6,939 bases of DNA, taken from assembly GCA_019749855.1 (NCBI GenBank), contig JAIEPI010000043.1, positions 1 to 6,939 on the forward strand. Reading direction: 5' to 3'. This DNA is from Rickettsiales bacterium (GTDB taxonomy: Bacteria > Pseudomonadota > Alphaproteobacteria > Rickettsiales > UBA998). A program made the translations under genes and the position numbers. This document shows positions 5,395 to 6,939 of this stretch, in pieces. The notes under the pieces were generated by a model. It was not told the origin of the DNA. It was given only the letters and a program-made list of their open reading frames with translations, and made no database searches. How positions within the stretch are numbered: position 1 is the stretch's first letter; each line of letters begins with the position of its first letter.

Positions 5395-6577
5395 AGGCCT
5401 CCCGATATTTCTTGACGATGGCCAAAGCGATAATATTAAGTAGAAGCGTAAAGAAAAACAGACTTAGTCCGAGCGCAAAAGCTGCCAGCGTTTTAGGACT
5501 GTTAAATTCCTGATCACCCGAGAGCAATGAAACAATCTGCGCGGTGACGGTGGTCACTGATTGCAACGGATTTGCCGTTAAATTGGCTGATAAGCCTGCG
5601 GCCATCACCACAATCATTGTTTCACCAATGGCGCGGGAAATCGCCAGCATGACCGCACCCATGATGCCGGGCAAAGCCGCTGGAAACACCACATGTCGAA
5701 TCGTTTCTGAGCGAGTGGCACCCAGCGCATAGGACGCATCGCGCAACGCTTGGGGCACCGCCGCGATAATGTCATCTGACAGCGATGATACCAACGGGAT
5801 GATCATGACGCCCATGACCAAACCCGCCGTGAGCGCGCTTTCTGATGCAATATCCAGCCCCATCGTATGGCCAAGGCTTCGCAGCATGGGCGCGAGGCTG
5901 GTAATCGCGAAATAGCCATACACAACCGTGGGAATACCCGCCAGCAGCTCCAGCGTCGGTTTGGCCCAGCTTCGCAAACGCGGTCTGGCATACTCGACCA
6001 TGTAAATCGCGCAGAACAACCCCAGCGGCACCGCAACCAGCATAGCGATCACGGTAATCAGCAACGTACCGGTAAAGACAGGCACGGCTCCAAACGCCCC
6101 CTCACCTTGCGGGCTCCATTGCAGCCCCAGCAGAAAATCTCCAAGCGACACCTGCTGAAAAAATCGTAACGCCTCAAACAGCACCGACAAAGCAATCGCA
6201 GCGGTGATTAACACCGAGGCCAAGGCGCATAAAAACAATAGGTTGACACCCACTTTTTCAACCCGTTGGCGTGCCGAAAAATCTGGTCGGATGACCCGCC
6301 GTGTGATGATAAGGCTCACCAGCGCAAAGCCACTGGCAATGACCGCTTGCTCGGCCACAGACAGACGTGACTCAGCATCGAGAAAATAGCCGCCAATGAA
6401 GAAGCCTTCCAGCAGCGTGAACATAACGATCACAGCATACCATGCAAAATGCTGTGGCCGACCATACCATTGGCGAGCGTGGATGGCAGAATTCACCAAC
6501 GCCGTTTTGGCCATATGGCGCGTCCAGCAATACACAAAGACAGCAAGCAATAGCGAAAAAAGAAAGGTAAAAATCAT
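5387..6577 (-). CDS. pstC: Phosphate ABC transporter permease PstC, long form
   Basis: A 396-residue inner-membrane permease, partner of PstA. Compared with about 319 residues in E. coli, it has some 75 to 100 extra N-terminal residues holding about three additional hydrophobic segments (1-18, 44-64, 74-92), as in many alphaproteobacterial PstC proteins. The core follows: a helix at 112-135, GAVPVFTGTLLITVIAML (163-180), LELLAGIPTVVYGYFAI (209-225), the EAA loop RDASYALGATRSETIRHVVF (279-298) followed by PAALPGI, and SRAIGETMIVVMAAG (314-328). A TGA directly precedes the ATG at 6577, so this is the first possible start. No clear Shine-Dalgarno sequence is visible. pstA overlaps its 3' end, and phoR ends 97 nt upstream. 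No pstS is present next to it. Confidence 0.95.
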   Translation of the reverse strand: MIFTFLFSLLLAVFVYCWTRHMAKTALVNSAIHARQWYGRPQHFAWYAVIVMFTLLEGFFIGGYFLDAESRLSVAEQAVIASGFALVSLIITRRVIRPDFSARQRVEKVGVNLLFLCALASVLITAAIALSVLFEALRFFQQVSLGDFLLGLQWSPQGEGAFGAVPVFTGTLLITVIAMLVAVPLGLFCAIYMVEYARPRLRSWAKPTLELLAGIPTVVYGYFAITSLAPMLRSLGHTMGLDIASESALTAGLVMGVMIIPLVSSLSDDIIAAVPQALRDASYALGATRSETIRHVVFPAALPGIMGAVMLAISRAIGETMIVVMAAGLSANLTANPLQSVTTVTAQIVSLLSGDQEFNSPKTLAAFALGLSLFFFTLLLNIIALAIVKKYREAYE

Positions 6578-6655
6578 TCACTGGCAGGCGGCTGGTTAAA
6601 CTTGCGTACTAGCCGCAAACGAACATTAAGTCAAAAGCCGATACAACATGTCGCC

Positions 6656-6669
6656 GCATTTGCAAACGC
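6656..6669. repeat. Near-perfect palindrome in the phoR-pstC gap
   Basis: GCATTTGCAAACGC is a 14-bp palindrome with one mismatched pair, located 5 nt past the phoR stop in the 97-nt space before pstC. A CGTTTGC element is repeated again nearer pstC (around 6614-6620). I see no convincing Pho box (paired CTGTCA-like repeats) and no strong promoter here, so the role is unknown. It may be chance. Confidence 0.3.
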
Positions 6670-6674
6670 ATAGC

Positions 6675-6939
6675 TTAGCCTTCATCATACAGCGGAAGGA
6701 AGATGTTGAAACTCGATCCTTTTCCCACAATACTATCAATGGTGATGGCGCCACGATGCCGTGTCACGATCCCCTTCACAATGGCAAGCCCCAACCCCGT
6801 CCCACCGATGGTGCGGGTGCGCGCTGTATCAACGCGATAGAAACGCTCGGTGAGACGCGCCAAATGTTCTTTGGCGATGCCTTCACCCTGATCTTTGACA
6901 GAAACAGCAAGCACACGACTGTAATTACGCATGTTCTGA
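6675..6939 (-). CDS. phoR: PhoR-type sensor histidine kinase, C-terminal end (partial)
   Basis: This is the last 87 complete codons of a histidine kinase, open to the window edge. They encode the second half of the HATPase catalytic domain: the G1 box DQGEGI, the F box ERFYRVD, the G2 box GGTGLGLAIVKGIV, and the final GKGSSFNIFLP. The RFYRVDTARTR segment and the position immediately before pstC match PhoR, the kinase that phosphorylates PhoB when phosphate is scarce. The dimerisation domain, phospho-accepting histidine and N box lie outside the window, so the assignment to PhoR rather than another kinase rests partly on context. The internal ATG at 6932 is not the start, because the frame continues upstream of it. 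Confidence 0.85.
   Translation of the reverse strand, partial: QNMRNYSRVLAVSVKDQGEGIAKEHLARLTERFYRVDTARTRTIGGTGLGLAIVKGIVTRHRGAITIDSIVGKGSSFNIFLPLYDEG

Noticed and set aside
1..6939. A novel defence, mobile or CRISPR-type system
   Set aside because: No direct-repeat array, transposase, integrase, nuclease or toxin-antitoxin pair is present; nearly all of the window is explained by housekeeping and phosphate-uptake genes.

Overview
The window reads as a fragment of a free-living or environmental alphaproteobacterium of roughly balanced GC content. This is inferred from three things: an alphaproteobacterial-style L13 N-terminus, a small PAS_5-like protein, and a pst system whose PstA and PstC carry the extra N-terminal regions common in that class. 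The linkage of rplM-rpsI to argC points the same way. No species is recognisable. Every gene I can support lies on the minus strand, so the window is read from its right end to its left end.

The right half (6939 to about 3367) is a phosphate-uptake block. The 3' end of a PhoR-type sensor kinase is followed by pstC, pstA and pstB. pstC and pstA overlap, and pstA and pstB are 6 nt apart, so these three are almost certainly co-transcribed. PstC and PstA form the inner-membrane channel, PstB is the ATPase that powers it, and PhoR is the histidine kinase that reads the transporter state. No pstS lies between phoR and pstC, and neither phoU nor phoB follows pstB. A small PAS-domain gene follows instead, preceded by a perfect inverted repeat.

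The left half begins with a convincing sigma70-type promoter (TTGACG-N17-TAATTT, 2844-2816). It drives rplM and rpsI (ribosomal proteins L13 and S9). After these come an unrecognised frame interrupted by an in-frame TGA, a cytoplasmic glycerophosphodiester phosphodiesterase-like gene, and the start of argC (arginine biosynthesis). Gaps between genes are 5 to 31 nt, which suggests one long transcription unit.

The first 14 bases are not biological. They match the 3' end of an Illumina sequencing adapter, and argC is cut exactly at that junction, so the left edge is the end of an assembled contig. I found no mobile element, CRISPR array, tRNA or rRNA, and nothing I would call a new multi-gene system. 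The most useful leads are the in-frame TGA gene, the dyad ahead of the PAS gene, and the adapter.
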